DNA of 64,000 nucleotides, taken from positions 1 to 64,000 of the forward strand of contig JAKCVP010000415.1 of NCBI GenBank assembly GCA_023512835.1, read 5' to 3'. Source of the stretch: Taxillus chinensis. Its lineage: Eukaryota > Streptophyta > Magnoliopsida > Santalales > Loranthaceae. Under the pieces are notes generated by a model. The model was not told the origin of the DNA. It did not search any database and was given only the letters and a program-made list of their open reading frames with translations. This document shows, piece after piece, positions 1 through 11,566 of this stretch (positions are counted from its first letter, which is position 1; every line of letters starts with the position of its first letter). The position numbers and the translations under genes are program-made.

Positions 1-945
1 CCAGCGACAGCAGCAACGACACTCTTGTGCATGATTGAGACTCCTTTGGGCGGACCAGTTGAGCCTGAGGGAAGCAGTCAGTAAGGACAAGAGCCGGTGT
101 CTGGCAGTGTGCAGCATACCTGAGGTGTACATGATGAGAGCGACATCATCTGGAGTGGGCGGGACGGTGTCGACCTTGTTCTCGCTTCCAAGTTTCCGTA
201 GCTCATCGTAGCTGAGAATCTCGAGATGAGGATGCTTCGCCTTTAGTGCGTCAAGGTCGGTTTGACTGGGGGGTTGGTAGGTGTTGTAGATGACAAACTT
301 GACGTCGGTAGCCTTCTCGAGCGGTCTCAGGAGACGTGTCAAGAGCGTGGCGTCAAGGAAGACTGCTTTGGCGTTGGACTGATGCAGCGAGTGGGTCAGG
401 CCCTCTTCACCGAGCGTGTCGTAGGCTGTGACGACGGTCATGGATTGTGAGGCAGCGGCATGAGCCGAGGCAAACCAGAACAGAGAAGTGGCCGCGAAGA
501 TCTCGAGACGGTCGCCCTTGGTGAGACCTAGATGGCGCAAGCCGGAGCCGATGTCATGGACGAGCTGCTCGAACTCGATATAATTGAGATACTCGTACTT
601 TCCGAGTTCGTAGAAGGTCCACTTCTTCTCCTTCATCTCGACGGTGCCGTCGGGTTTATCCTCGGGTACCTGCTTGACCTCAACGTGATCCCGGACATGT
701 GGGCGGAAGCCGAAAGCTGGGGCATCTGCGTAGTTGACGACGGCATATTTGAGGATGTCGTGGACGGTAGCGATGCCAGGGCGAGGCTGACTTTTCAGCT
801 CCTTTGCGGAGAGAGGATGTCTCCTGGGGATGGTCTCTCCTGACACCTTTGGATAGCCGGCGGCCTCGACGCTCTGGAGGGGGGGATTCCGGAGGTTCTT
901 GGGCCAGAAGCCATTATCCCTGAGTTGCTGTGCGGAGAAGGGCAT
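1..945 (-). CDS. Long-chain acyl-CoA synthetase, 5' part (truncated by window edge)
   Basis: Activates long-chain fatty acids to acyl-CoA through an acyl-AMP intermediate. Exon 1 runs 945 to 120 and exon 2 from 64 off the window edge; the 55-nt intron 65-119 has a GTATGC donor and a CTCAG acceptor. Splicing joins MYTSG to STGPPKG and restores the AMP-binding P-loop signature YTSGSTGPPKG. Upstream of it are the N-terminal features of the eukaryotic ACSL/Faa family, such as the GLTKGDRLEIFAATSLFW and YDTLGEEGLTHSLHQS segments. The ATG at 945 is the only in-frame Met before a stop at 1141-1143. About 295 residues of an expected ~700 are present. Peroxisomal or ER location cannot be judged because the C-terminus is missing. 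It diverges from the glutaminase gene. The family call is firm; the paralogue is not. Confidence 0.93.
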   Translation of the reverse strand, partial: MPFSAQQLRDNGFWPKNLRNPPLQSVEAAGYPKVSGETIPRRHPLSAKELKSQPRPGIATVHDILKYAVVNYADAPAFGFRPHVRDHVEVKQVPEDKPDGTVEMKEKKWTFYELGKYEYLNYIEFEQLVHDIGSGLRHLGLTKGDRLEIFAATSLFWFASAHAAASQSMTVVTAYDTLGEEGLTHSLHQSNAKAVFLDATLLTRLLRPLEKATDVKFVIYNTYQPPSQTDLDALKAKHPHLEILSYDELRKLGSENKVDTVPPTPDDVALIMYTSGMLHTARHRLLSLLTASLRLNWSAQRSLNHAQECRCCCRW

Positions 946-2015
946 TATTTCGGATATGTCTGGCAAGTGGAGGGGTCCAGAGGGCGAGCAGGGGGTGAAG
1001 AGAGAGCGTTTGGTCAGGATTGGAAATGTTGAGCGATGACGTGGGCCGTCACAGCAAAAACAAATCCGGGGAAGCTCCTGTAAACTCGCGACTTGGGGCC
1101 AGAGGAGAGCCCTGAATTTCTGTTGAGCTAGGCACCAGCGCTAGGCGAGATGATCAGACAGTGGCAGTTGCAGAGGAGCTGGGCTGGACTGGGCTGGCGT
1201 GGCTCACTGGCTGGGGCAGCTGGACGGATGGAGCGAAAGCGGAGACGATCACCACGTGGACAGCTGGGCCAAGGAGCTCCTTGGATAGCAACTCAGCGCT
1301 GCGGCGTCTGCCAATGTTATACTTGGATAATATTTCGCGGCGGAGAGGGGGCACGGTGCAGCGCAATGAGTGATCAATAGCAAGGGGATTGCTGCTGGTC
1401 GACGCTGACTCGGTAAGCTTGTGGGTGAAGATTATACTGAGGCTGCCAGCCGGTAATTCTTGCTCCTTCTGCCCACGCCATCTTGTTTACTATTCCCATC
1501 CATCACGCCTTGCGCGCGCCGCCCATTGATCGACATGCCCTGACCTCTCGCAAACTTGCCAACTGCGGCTGTCTGCGCTTCGAATTGCATTGCCTGCCAG
1601 TGGTGGGTGCGCGCAAGCACCATCAGAGTCGGCGTGCTGCCCGTGCACATGCGCTGAGATGCAACGCCCGGAGCCAGACTGACTGTATTCACCCCTCCGC
1701 TGGCTCTTGTCGCTCTTGGCCGTCAGTGTTCAAAGGACTTGAACATTAGGACGGCGGGGCGTTGGCATTGTCAGCGTAGTTGGAAGGTCTCGTGCCCCGT
1801 TTGTTTGAGCAGGCGCAAGGTACCCGCGGCTCCTCCTCCGCCCACATGACGCCCAGAGCGATCGGCGTCGTGGATGGAACCCTCGCGTCCTCCGCTTCCT
1901 CCTCCACCTCGCGTCTGCAGTACAGCCGAAGAGCAATAGAAGGTCTAGACGAGCTTGTATGACATTCATTCCAACGCTCCCTTGACGGGATCTTTTTCCA
2001 GCGTAATCACCCATC
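946..2015. other. Divergent intergenic region (acyl-CoA synthetase / glutaminase promoters)
   Basis: About 1.07 kb between divergent start codons. It holds GGGCTGG-rich repeats near 1180-1220 and CT-rich stretches just upstream of the glutaminase ATG (2030-2060 continues this in the coding strand). I see no conserved coding segment on either strand. Confidence 0.6.
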
Positions 2016-4695
2016 ATGATCACCCCCCAGAGCTTTTTCTCCTGCTCTCTCTTCCTCTCTCTCGCCGCCCTGCTGTGGCTGCTGGCAGCCAACGTCGACG
2101 CCTCCTCTTCCAAACTCCATCCTCCAGTCCTACCACTCATTGTGCGAAACCCGTACCTTAGCACCTGGCTGAAAAATGCTCGCAAAGAACCATGGCAGGA
2201 CTGGCCCATCTTTTGGACCGGTGGTCCCGTACGTTGACCACTCCAACTGCCGAGACCCCCGCTAATTCCTCCTCGCAGATTGGCATGTCGTTAATGGCAA
2301 AGGTGCCAGCCGCAAACACCGTCTACCCATTGCTCGGCCGTCCCCAGGACTCTCTGTCCTCCGCCGGCAAGTCCAAAAGGTACAGCTTCCTAGCTTGCCC
2401 GCGCCTTCACTACCGCCGCCGCCGCTGACACCTGTATACAGCTATAAGCTCGCATATCCGCAGTATGTCGGAGCCTCGTACGATGCCTCAACGACGAACC
2501 TTACCTACCATATCCCTTCTCCGGGCATCGGTCACTTCCCCGCAAACTTGACCATTTCATTCTTATCGCCAATTACTCCAACCTCGTCGTTGCGGCAGTC
2601 CCTACCTGCTTCCTACGTCACTGTCCATGTCGACAGCACCTACGATGTCCACGTGTACTTTGACCTGACTGGCGACTATTTGAGCGGAGACGGCAATTCG
2701 GATGTGCAATGGTATATTCAGCAGCTTGTGAGCAAGAATGAAGGTGCACTCTGGTCCTGGCAGGTCTCGAAGCAGCAAGAGGCAGTCTTTACCGAGAATT
2801 GGGACCGCGCAGAATGGGGAACCTTGCGCTTCTCCGCGTCAACAGACATGCTGTACCAGAGTGGTCCTGCGCATGTCGTTCGCAGGTCCTTTGCCCAAGG
2901 CAACCTCACCAACGAAGCTGAGCAGAACTTTGGCCCTATTAGGCAGGAGAACGCCGTCTTCGCCTACGAGAACATCTTCAAAGGACAACACAAGAACTCA
3001 ACGCATACCAACAAACCTGCTGTTTTCAGCATCGCGCTGACACAAGATCCCGTCGTTCAATTTGCCTCGGCCAGAGGTCTGACGCAGATGCGGCCGCTGT
3101 GGAAAGCCTACTTCCACACTGACTTTGAACTGGTTGGATACCACTACGGCGACTATTATAATGCGAAAGCCTTGGCTCAGAACTATACCGATCAGCTGGA
3201 GGCAGACGCGATCAAGGCCGGCGGATACGAATACAGGGACATTCTCACGCTTTCGGCTCGTCAGATCATGGGTGCTCTACAGTTCTCTGGCACACCAGAC
3301 AATCCGCTCATCTTCCTAAAGGAGATTTCCTCCAACGGAAACGCGCAGACAATCGATGTCATCTTCCCTGCTTGGCCATTCTTCACTTACACGAACCCGC
3401 GATGGCTAGCTTACATTCTAGAGCCGCAACTTGAGCACCAGCTGAGCGGGCAGTATCCCAACAAGTACTCCATGCACGACTTGGGCACTCATTTTCCCAA
3501 TCTGACAGGTCATGCCGATGGCAACGACGAGTATATGGTAAGTCTGCTATCTCTTGCTTGAAATGGCCCAGTTTAACACAGACAATAGCCTATAGAAGAG
3601 TGCGGCGACATTCTCATCATGTCCTTGTCAATCGTTCAGTCTCTTCTGTACGACACCCCCAGGACTGCTCAATCTCTGTGGTCGACTCTAGGCGCACCCG
3701 CTGCGCCCTCATCAAACAAGGAAACAACTCCATTTCCTTTGAGCTTGGCCGAAGATCCCAATGGAGTTGCCCTTCTCTTAGCTCTCGACGACCAATGGGG
3801 CGGCCCGGTCCATGGCGCAGTCAAAGCTCGATCCTGGGTGAAGCGCTCCTACAGCATCTTCAAGCAGTGGACCGAATACCTAGTCGAGCAAGCCTTGGAG
3901 CCTCCCAATCAGTTGTGCACTGACGACTTTGCCGGATGGTTGCCCTTGCAGTCCAACCTTGCCCTCAAGGGTATCATTGGAATTCGCGCCATGTCGCAAC
4001 TCGCTGCTGCGATCGGAGAGACGGCCGACGCGAAGCACTATGAGAAGATCAGTGAAGAGTACATTGATAAGTGGTATGGTTTTGCGCTGTCGCGCGATGG
4101 GGGACACGTCAAGCTCGCCTACGACTGGTACGGAAGCTGGACGACACTGTATTCGCTCTATGCCGATGCAGCGCTATGTTTCCACGAGCCAGAATCTTCT
4201 GTGCTCTTTTCCATTCCCGACGACATGGCTAGTCCCGCGTTCGATGCGGATCAAGGGCAGGTCCCGCTGTCTCCTCGTTCGGAGGTCACTACCGCGAAGA
4301 TCACGAACCCTAACAAGTCCTTCATTTCTCCAGCCCTCTATGCCAATCAGTCCGCGCTCTACCAAAACGTCATGCAAAAGTATGGTCTGCCGCTCGACTC
4401 TCGGCACCTGTACACCAAGTCGGACTGGCAATTACAAGCTGCTGCCGTAGCTTCTCCGGCTGTTCGCAAAGAGATTGTGGGACGCATGGCGAAATGGCTG
4501 AACGAGACAAACACTGATCTCCCGTTTACGGACTTGTACGATACCGAGGGCGAAGGTGGATTCGGGGCAGGTAATAGATTTACTGCTCGACCTGTGCAGG
4601 GCAGTCTGTTTTCGTTGCTCGCACTTGGACGGGGTTGCCATGGCGGCAACGGAGAGTTTGGACGCGGCTGGCAATGGGAAAAGGAGGAGTTGTGA
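2016..4695 (+). CDS. Secreted glutaminase, GtaA-like (DUF4965/DUF1793 family)
   Basis: Probable extracellular L-glutaminase. Four exons: 2016-2228, 2279-2379, 2442-3537 and 3589-4695, joined by introns of 50, 62 and 51 nt with GTACGT, GTACAG and GTAAGT donors. The product is 838 residues. A signal peptide with a hydrophobic core (FLSLAALLWLLAA) covers about residues 1-28. Segments typical of fungal GtaA proteins follow: a beta-rich N-terminal domain, then YEYRDILTLSARQIMGA, YPNKYSMHDLGTHFPNLTG, and a C-terminal helical domain with LKGIIGIRAM, KWYGFALSRD and ARPVQGSLFSLLAL. Many N-x-S/T sequons fit secretion. The start was chosen because it precedes the signal peptide and splices in frame. It is longer than Aspergillus GtaA (about 690 residues), so paralogues of unknown substrate are possible. 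Family confidence is high, substrate moderate. Confidence 0.9.
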
Positions 4696-5132
4696 GCTTA
4701 GGGTGACGTTTTGGTATAGAAGATGCAGGTCTAGGCGTTGTTTTCCCCCCTGCATTGGTTGTGGCTGGTAAATTATGCATTGACGGCGGTTCTAGGCAGC
4801 ATGTTGGAACCTCCCTGGACAACGTAGTCATGGCTGCGTGGATATGAATGTGAGGCGCACATGATGGGAAGGACCTTGCAGTACCTAGGTATGTATGCAG
4901 TAGCCTGAATACACACGTATCTCTATGCATCTCCATTTCTCCTACTTCGTCTTTCCAAGGGTACCTCTACCTATTCTCACTCTCCCGTCTGAGTCCCTCT
5001 GCAACACCTACGCCCTACCTAGGTACCTACCTGAGGTAGGTATCTAAATCAAGTACCTATACCTCGCACACCCTGCACATTCCCCCTTCCACCAACTCCA
5101 TCCCTCCCATGTATTCTACCCAAGATACCACT
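4696..5132. other. Convergent intergenic region with TACCTAGGTA motifs
   Basis: 437 bp between the glutaminase stop and the 3' end of the next minus-strand gene. Around 5020-5060 it carries overlapping CTACCTAGGTACCTACC and GAGGTAGGTA units, the same family of short palindromic motifs found in several other spacers here. No coding signal was seen. Confidence 0.5.
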
Positions 5133-6026
5133 CTATTTCCCCTCAACCCGCCGCCAAACCTCGCCCTCGACCTCAACAATCTTCTTCCCCACGCCTCCGA
5201 GCCATTTTTTCGCCCCGGCGTACACGGCGGCACTTTGTTCTCCGATATTCTCCAGACTTGTCTCGTTGGGGTTTGTGAATGTTGCTGTTGACGAGGGGTT
5301 TGTGTTGAAGAGGTGTGATTCCTGCGCGGGTTGGGTGGAGGAAGGCGCGGTGGACGGGGGGGGCATGTAGGATTGTGGTGTTTGGTGGTATGCTTGATTT
5401 TCAGGGGTGTTGTAGAGATGTGTTGGTTGAGGTGTAGCTGTAGATGTAGATGCAGGTGTATATGTAGATGGAGCTGTAGATAAAGGTCCAGACGCAGCAT
5501 ACGTGCTCGTACTAGATCTACTCACTGCATTCTGGCCCGGCGGCGAAAAGGCCAGTTGTGCAGGCAGAGTTTGCGGCGGCTGCTGCTGCTGCTGCTGCTG
5601 CTGATGCTGCTGCTGATGCTGGACTTCCCCTGCCTTTGGTGGAGGAGGTAGGTCCGATGCTCGAGGTGGCCTGGCTGGTGTACTTGTGCCTGTAGGCACA
5701 GCGACAGGCACAGCGCCAGGCTGTGGCGCAGGCGGTCCATTTCCATTTCCATTTCCAGTGTCAGGGTAAGAATTAGCAGGCGTATACGCGCTCGCCTTCT
5801 TCGGCGGCGCGGCACTACCTAAACTCAGGGCATTCGGTGCTGGACCGGGTGTTTGAATTGGATAGGGTTGAGCGATTGGTTGCGCTTGCACTGCTTGATA
5901 CTGGGCTTGGTTTTGCGTGGATGTTGGATTTGAAGCTGAGGTTGGGTCGGCTTGTCGCTGATGCTGATGTGTAGAGCTTGTGTTTGTGTTGATTGGGTCG
6001 TCGGTGTGCAGCTTGATTGGGGGCAT
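5133..6026 (-). CDS. Low-complexity Pro/Gln/Thr-rich protein of unknown function
   Basis: Intronless reading frame of 297 residues with an ATG at 6026. Most of the protein is low complexity: Gln/Asn/Ser/Thr-rich N-terminus, an NGNGNG run, proline clusters, and a polyQ run near residues 134-149. Only the last ~45 residues look ordered. They contain NETSLENIGEQSAAVY, then AGAKKWLGGVGKKIVEVEGE and a WRRVEG end, which could form an amphipathic helix. I do not recognise a characterised family. The conserved-looking C-terminus and consistent codon use support a real gene; the disordered body makes homology hard to judge. No signal peptide or membrane segment is visible. Confidence 0.68.
   Translation of the reverse strand: MPPIKLHTDDPINTNTSSTHQHQRQADPTSASNPTSTQNQAQYQAVQAQPIAQPYPIQTPGPAPNALSLGSAAPPKKASAYTPANSYPDTGNGNGNGPPAPQPGAVPVAVPTGTSTPARPPRASDLPPPPKAGEVQHQQQHQQQQQQQQPPQTLPAQLAFSPPGQNAVSRSSTSTYAASGPLSTAPSTYTPASTSTATPQPTHLYNTPENQAYHQTPQSYMPPPSTAPSSTQPAQESHLFNTNPSSTATFTNPNETSLENIGEQSAAVYAGAKKWLGGVGKKIVEVEGEVWRRVEGK
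5580..5617. repeat. Imperfect (CTG/CAG)n trinucleotide repeat encoding polyglutamine
   Basis: GCTGCTGCT-type run broken by two GATGCTG units. Read on the minus strand it encodes a Gln run with two His residues in the low-complexity protein. It is prone to length variation. Confidence 0.85.
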
Positions 6027-6979
6027 GGTTGATAGCTGTATTCCAGTCTCCGGGGCACGGGGTTATGTTGGTGGGAGAGATTTAATCTAATGTATAGTCG
6101 TCGTATGAGGTTTTTTCTTCCTTGCAATCTTCGTTCTTTACTCTTTATTTTGCTTGGATTCTTCTTTGATGGTTTTACTTTTGATGTTGTTCGATTGCTT
6201 TTTTGGTGTTTGGTTTCTCGTCTCGTTTGTCGTGTCTTCTCTAGTCTGTAGTGTCTCTTCTGGTCTTCCGTATCTCCTCTCGTCTTCCTCGTACGCTTTC
6301 ACCACTAAACGTAGCACCAATGTAATCCGCAGTCAATCAAAACTACGCCCGTAGTACGACTAAGTACCTAGTCTTTTCGCACCCAGAAATACCAGTCCTC
6401 AGAGACTGAAACAGACTGAAATGCAGATCGAAGCCGATGGGTCGTGCCAAGGACCTAGGTATGTATGTAGGTGAGCTATCCAACGTCGATTCCAGAAATG
6501 TACAATGTAGACTCTATAGCGGGGAGACAAGGCAGGATTCGAAAGCGGTCAGGCAAGGTAAAGATCTGATATTTGATGTTCGAGACTAGGTAGGTGGAAA
6601 ATATGAATATATTAGGTGGGTAGGCGGGTAGGTAGGTAGGCAGTAAGTACGGGGCATAGGTATGGAGGTAGGTATGTAGGTAGAGGTAGGACGCGTCACG
6701 CATTCGGAGGGGGAGGCGGGGGGAGCACCTTGCATTGAGCATGAAACAATGACGTAACGGGAGGTACCTACAAACAATAATCTTGTTAACAAACATACGT
6801 GTTCGTCTGTACCTAGGAGCTTTGACACAAAACAGTCGCTTGAGCTTGACCTGCATCGACTTGATCCATCATTGTGACGAAAAAATATCCAAGGTGTCGG
6901 GATTGGGTTTTATTTGGTAGTTTTCTTCAGACGGGATGGGTCCAGTCGTGTCTAGCTTTGACATGTACTGTACTGTACT

Positions 6980-7000
6980 ACGTGATAAGACGTATCACGT
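6980..7000. repeat. Inverted repeat ACGTGATA-n5-TATCACGT
   Basis: Perfect 8-bp arms separated by AGACG. Each arm includes a GATA core, and the right end reads CACGTG when the next base is included. It could be a dimeric regulator site or a small hairpin. Confidence 0.6.
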
Positions 7001-7035
7001 GCTTTACATTCTTATCGCCCAAGGATGAAAATTCA

Positions 7036-7055
7036 CTGCAGGTGAGCACCTGCAG
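7036..7055. repeat. Inverted repeat CTGCAGGTG-AG-CACCTGCAG
   Basis: Perfect 9-bp arms with a 2-bp centre, so the whole 20 bp is a near-palindrome containing two overlapping E-box-like CAGGTG/CACCTG cores. It lies 35 bp after the previous inverted repeat. Confidence 0.6.
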
Positions 7056-8077
7056 GGAATGTCAACGTTAGAGTATTCAATTTCTGAATTCTGGATTTCA
7101 GATGGGGAAACATGTAGCTCCCGACCACACCTACGCTAGGACAAGTGACAATCTTGCATCCCCCTTCCCCCTTCTTAAAATTCTAGTCCGTATCGAACTG
7201 GACAGACCTTCTCTTGAATAGCTAGAAACCAACTCTTCCTTTTGCCTCGAAAGTCGCGACTCGTCACTCTATCTCTTACTGTCTTACATGACTCCTGGAA
7301 TACACGTTGCATAGACGCATCAGGTAGGTACCTATATAGGCAGTGATAGGCCCAAGTACTTCTTACAAGTAAAATCGAGACATGAGAGAGCACACACGGT
7401 TGAGCTGCTGTCTGTAATGTGCATGGGCACCGTAGGTATGTACCTACGGTCCTATATAGGTATGTAGGTAGGTAGGCAAACCACAATGACAACCACATGC
7501 ACAAACGGGAAACAGGAGCCACCTGTATACTCTGAGCCGATGCAATGCTCTCTCTCCATTCTACACCTGTGACCAAAAGTACACACCTCTACCTAGGTGG
7601 GCAAGCCACCTGCAGCCCAGTCACACTGCAGCACAAGGCCACTGTGCTCCCGCCAGGCAGACATGACTGTCCACAACGATAGTACAGTGCGCATGCAGCC
7701 AGCAGATCCCCATGCATCAGCATACCAACCTGCTCACCTGCACTCTTCACAGCCCAGAACAGACCAGCACAGTCCGTCGCATGCCATTTCATTTCCCATC
7801 TCCATGTCCATTCTCACAATGACTAGATACAAATCTATTCCGTATAGATAGCTCAAGTCATGTCGAGAAAAAAAAATATAAACGCCAGCCCTTGCCAGTC
7901 ATCATATCATATACCACATATATCCCAGGACAATAAGTAATGAAAAGAAATCGCGCAATCTCATCAGGCAAAGGGTCCTCGCAAAATCAACAAGCAAATC
8001 AATGGTATGCGCTCGTCGCTAAGGGTGACCAGATAAGGACTTGCAGCGCGTTGATCGAGCTGGGTAAATAGCGTGAT

Positions 8078-10480
8078 CTAAGAGCCGCGTACAGCACCCA
8101 TGCTGTGGAATTTGCCAATCGGCTGAAAGCCTCTGTATTGAACAGTCAGCATGTACAGTCTCGCAGAGACAGCAGACAGCGAGAATACTTACTTGGCGAG
8201 ATCAATCATGCCTTCCTCCTCATCCGATGAGTCATCGCTAATCTGGGGCGGCGCGGGGGGCTGCTGGGCTTGCATGGAGAGCGTCGAAACCTGACTTGGG
8301 CCCATCGAATTGAGTCGCTGCTGCTTGGGCGGAGATGGCTGGCGAGGCTGTGATGATGCAGCGCGCTCAAGACCGCGATTGCTCAGTGACTTTGTGGGAC
8401 TGCCTCGTCCGACTTCGGCGTCGGGGAGCGGAGGACTGCTGCTGCGAGCCAGCGACTTTACTTCGGCTTTGAATTTGACGTCGGTGCCCTCAGTCTTTGC
8501 CTCTAGCTTCACCGGACTCTCAAACTTGGCCGGGGTAAAGTCGGCGTACTTCCAGAATGGCGCGGGAGAGCTGATGGGCATGTAGTGGCTAGGCAAGCGA
8601 CCTGTACTAGGAGGCGCGAGCTTGGGTGCCTTTGAGATGAGCGGCGTCTGCAAGTGATCGTGCGCATCGCTGTTGAACAGTATTGAAGGTCCAGAGGGGG
8701 AGCCAGAGTTTGCCGCGTCGTTGAAGCCATTGGACTTCTTCTCGCTCCGCGTCGGCAGCGGACTCAGACCGTACAGGCCATTCCGAGGACTCGAATCGAC
8801 GGCACCAGGCATAAAGTTGTAGTGTCCTGGGCGGTCGGGCGTGTAGGCGTGCGACTTGAGCGAAGGGTAGTTGGCCATGGGTGGCGTCGATCCAGGCGAG
8901 TTCTTAACATTGAACGGATTGACAGCCTTTGCATCGTGACCGCCATGCTGATACTTGGGCTTGACGACAAAGGGGTCGTCGCCCAGCGCTGATGACGGAA
9001 TGTCCTTCATGGGGGAGCCGGGCAGTGATGAGCGTCCGGTACTCTTGCGAGCAGAACTGAAACTTTTCTTCATAAATTCTTCGCGTTGATCGGGGACAAT
9101 CTGCCATTTCATGCCCTTGCCAGGCTCGTCTGTGCGTCGGGCAACTTTCTCAAACGATTTGTTTAGCGACAGATTATGGCGAATGCTGTTCTGCCAGCCT
9201 CCGCCGTTCAAACGGTAGAAGGCATAACGCTCCTTGATCCAGTCGTAGATTTTTGCCAGAGTCATCTTCTCTTCAGGGGTCGACAAGATTGCCATTCCAA
9301 TTAATTGCGCATAACTGTGAGGTGGTTTCAGATCTTTGGCAGAGTCTTGTGCATAGTCAATGTCGTCGTTGGTATCGAGTAGCATGGTCCTGGCGTAGGC
9401 TGGAGTAGACTTGACCTTTGCGGCGCTGCTTGGGAACCTGTTATCGCCGGAGCTTTCATTGTAGGTGGAATATCCGGAGGCTCTTGTTTGTTTGTGGTTC
9501 GGCTGCTGAGATGAGGGTGCCGGTCGCGTGGAATCAGCTCCGCTGCCTCGTGAGGCAGCGCCATTGTTCCGCTGGGGCGTGCGACTTCCCACTGGAGGAG
9601 GCATGAGGTCAACGTCGTCTTCGTCTTCCTCGTCCTCGTAGAAACGCGCCTTGGCAGCGTCCCTGATTGACGGGTGAATCTCCGGCTCAACGTTGGGTGT
9701 GATGAACATCATCTGAGTGTCGGCAATCTCGATTACACTGCCTGAATGCAGGTAGGTGTAATCGCCCTTGGACAAGGGTCTATCGTCGAGTTTTGCACCG
9801 TTTCTGCCCTTGACCTCAAACTGCCAATTACCGCTCTTCTCTTCGTACACGATTTCCGCGTGTTGGCGAGAAATCAATTTGGAGGGACCAAGATCGATAT
9901 GCACGAGCGACTTGTCGTATTTTGAAGGAGACGACTCTTCGGTGCCGTTTGTCGCAGCGGAGCTCGGTCGTTCGTCCGGCGGCCTGCCAATACGCACCGA
10001 GAGATCTTCGACGTAGTATGTCCAGCCGTTTCCCGCAATCTTCGCGTAGGCCTGCTTGCCTTCAGGATGTTCGGCTTGCTGTCTCTCGTTGTCGTAATCA
10101 ACACGTGCTTGAATGTGAACTTTGGGCAGGCGCAATCCTCGAATGACCATGTTGACCACCTCTTCTATCGGCTCATCGGCGGCGTTGGCTCCGTCTTCGT
10201 AGACTTGGATATCGGTCTGTCGGCTTTTCCTGCCAGCTCGGGATGGCGGAGCGACAATGGGGTCAGTCCCGTTCGGGGAGGGTGCGGCATCTGCAGCGTT
10301 GACCTGATCAATAGCCATTAGTGAGGGGCTCATAGGCCTTTGAGGAAGTCTGAGCGCGCCAACCTTTCTTCGCTTGCGACTGGGGGTGACGTTAGCAGGG
10401 GCCTGGTCGTCGGCGTCTGAGCGGTCTGCAGTGGCGTCTAGCGCTCTCCTGCCGCGTCTACGGTTAGAAGCGGGAGGCAT
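8078..10480 (-). CDS. Forkhead transcription factor with FHA domain (Fkh1/Fkh2 family)
   Basis: Nuclear transcription factor of the Fkh1/Fkh2 type, expected to control G2/M and developmental genes. Exon 1 is 10480-8193 and exon 2 is 8132-8078, with a 60-nt intron (GTAAGTATT donor, AATACAG acceptor). The unspliced frame would stop exactly at the donor (AAG TAA). Splicing adds a tail GFQPIGKFHSMGAVRGS. The product is 780 residues. An FHA domain spans about residues 154-263 (IGRP, SRQHAEI and NGAKLDD stretches). The winged-helix forkhead domain spans about 383-470 (KPPHSYAQLIGMAIL, then GGGWQNSIRHNLSLNKSF). Acidic patches lie near residue 285 and at the C-terminus. Many SP/TP sites in the C-terminal half suggest CDK control, by inference. 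Which yeast paralogue it matches cannot be said, as most Pezizomycotina have one. Confidence 0.95.
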
Positions 10481-11566
10481 GTCGAACTATATATGCATGC
10501 GATGCGGGCTGGGCGGATGGAGTGCAGGAAAGGATGTTGGTGGTGTGATGGGTGCGCCGGCGGCGCTGGGGGACGCGAGGGGCGTGAGCAAAGTACTTGT
10601 TGCGCGATGAGGAGCGGGAGTGCAGAGCAGGAGACGTAGCAAATGCGCGAACAAGTGCAGGGCTTGCAATGTAGAGAAGGCAGGGTGCGGCAACCTAACG
10701 AGTGAAGGCAGGAAGAGGACTGGCGGGAAGCGGAAGACAAAACGCGAGCGACTCTGCAGTTTGGGGATGTTGACGAGGTGTCGTAATTCGCGGCGAGGGA
10801 AAGAGCCGACGAGCGTGTGTGTGTGGGCGTGGTGGACTCCAAAGGGTTTTTCGCTCCTGCCCTTCCACCCTCCTTTCTTTCCTAGGTGCCTTCCTGCCAC
10901 GCTGTTTCGCGTTCATTGTCACGTCAGCCTCCAATACTTCCTTGGGCCCAACTTGCTCGTCCCGTCTCAGCAGGGTCTCACTTGCGCATCGGCATCGCTC
11001 AGGACTCTTCAGCTCCCCCAATCGCGCTCGACGCGTGCCACGAAATGCATCGACGTCATCATCACCTCCCGCTTCACAACACATGGCCCTGATGCCCAAA
11101 ATAACGCGTCAATTAGACGCGTTCGTCGGCGGGCTCACAGATACGCTCTGCTGCTGACAATAGAGCATTGTGTCTTTCACGCTGCAGATCAAGAGCAGAG
11201 AGACTGCGTTGCCGTCGTGAATTGCTTGCTCTGGCTGGCTGGCTGGCTGGCTGGTTTCGACATCAGTCTGAGTAATCAACCTCTGGGCATCCGTCCAACG
11301 CCTTGCCTTGCCTGTTCCGCGCTGCCCAAAGATGGAGTCTCCCTTCCATATAGACAAGTCTCTCACGCGTCAATGGCCACACCATGTGCTAGTGACGCTA
11401 TGCTAAGTAATACAAGTATCCCCGATTGTGCCCTTTGAAAACGCCTCTCATCACTCATGGCTAGAGCGTAGGTACTAAGTAGGAAAGGTAGCTAACGAGC
11501 AAAGTCAACCGAGCTCAAGTAGATAGGTATCCCCCAGAAATCCCTTATGAATGAAGTAAAGCCGCC
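10481..11566. other. Intergenic region upstream of the forkhead gene
   Basis: 1.09 kb between two minus-strand genes. It contains a (CTGG)6 repeat and purine/pyrimidine-rich stretches. The longest open frames here begin at GTG and resemble no protein family. Confidence 0.5.
11231..11254. repeat. (CTGG)6 microsatellite
   Basis: Six uninterrupted copies of CTGG in the spacer between the forkhead and F-box genes. Confidence 0.85.

Larger units (their letters stand above)
6027..8077. other. 2 kb intergenic region rich in AGGTAGGT motifs
   Basis: Upstream of the low-complexity gene and downstream of the forkhead gene. Dense TAGGTAGG/CCTACCT units occur at 6450-6470, 6585-6690, 7320-7345, 7430-7475 and 7588-7598. 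Two strong inverted repeats lie at 6980-7000 and 7036-7055. Short open frames here have no family features and fall in repeat-derived sequence. Confidence 0.5.

Noticed and set aside
10620..11438. Plus-strand 272-codon open frame in the spacer upstream of the forkhead gene
   Set aside because: Starts at GTG, contains the CTGG microsatellite, and shows no family-like segment.
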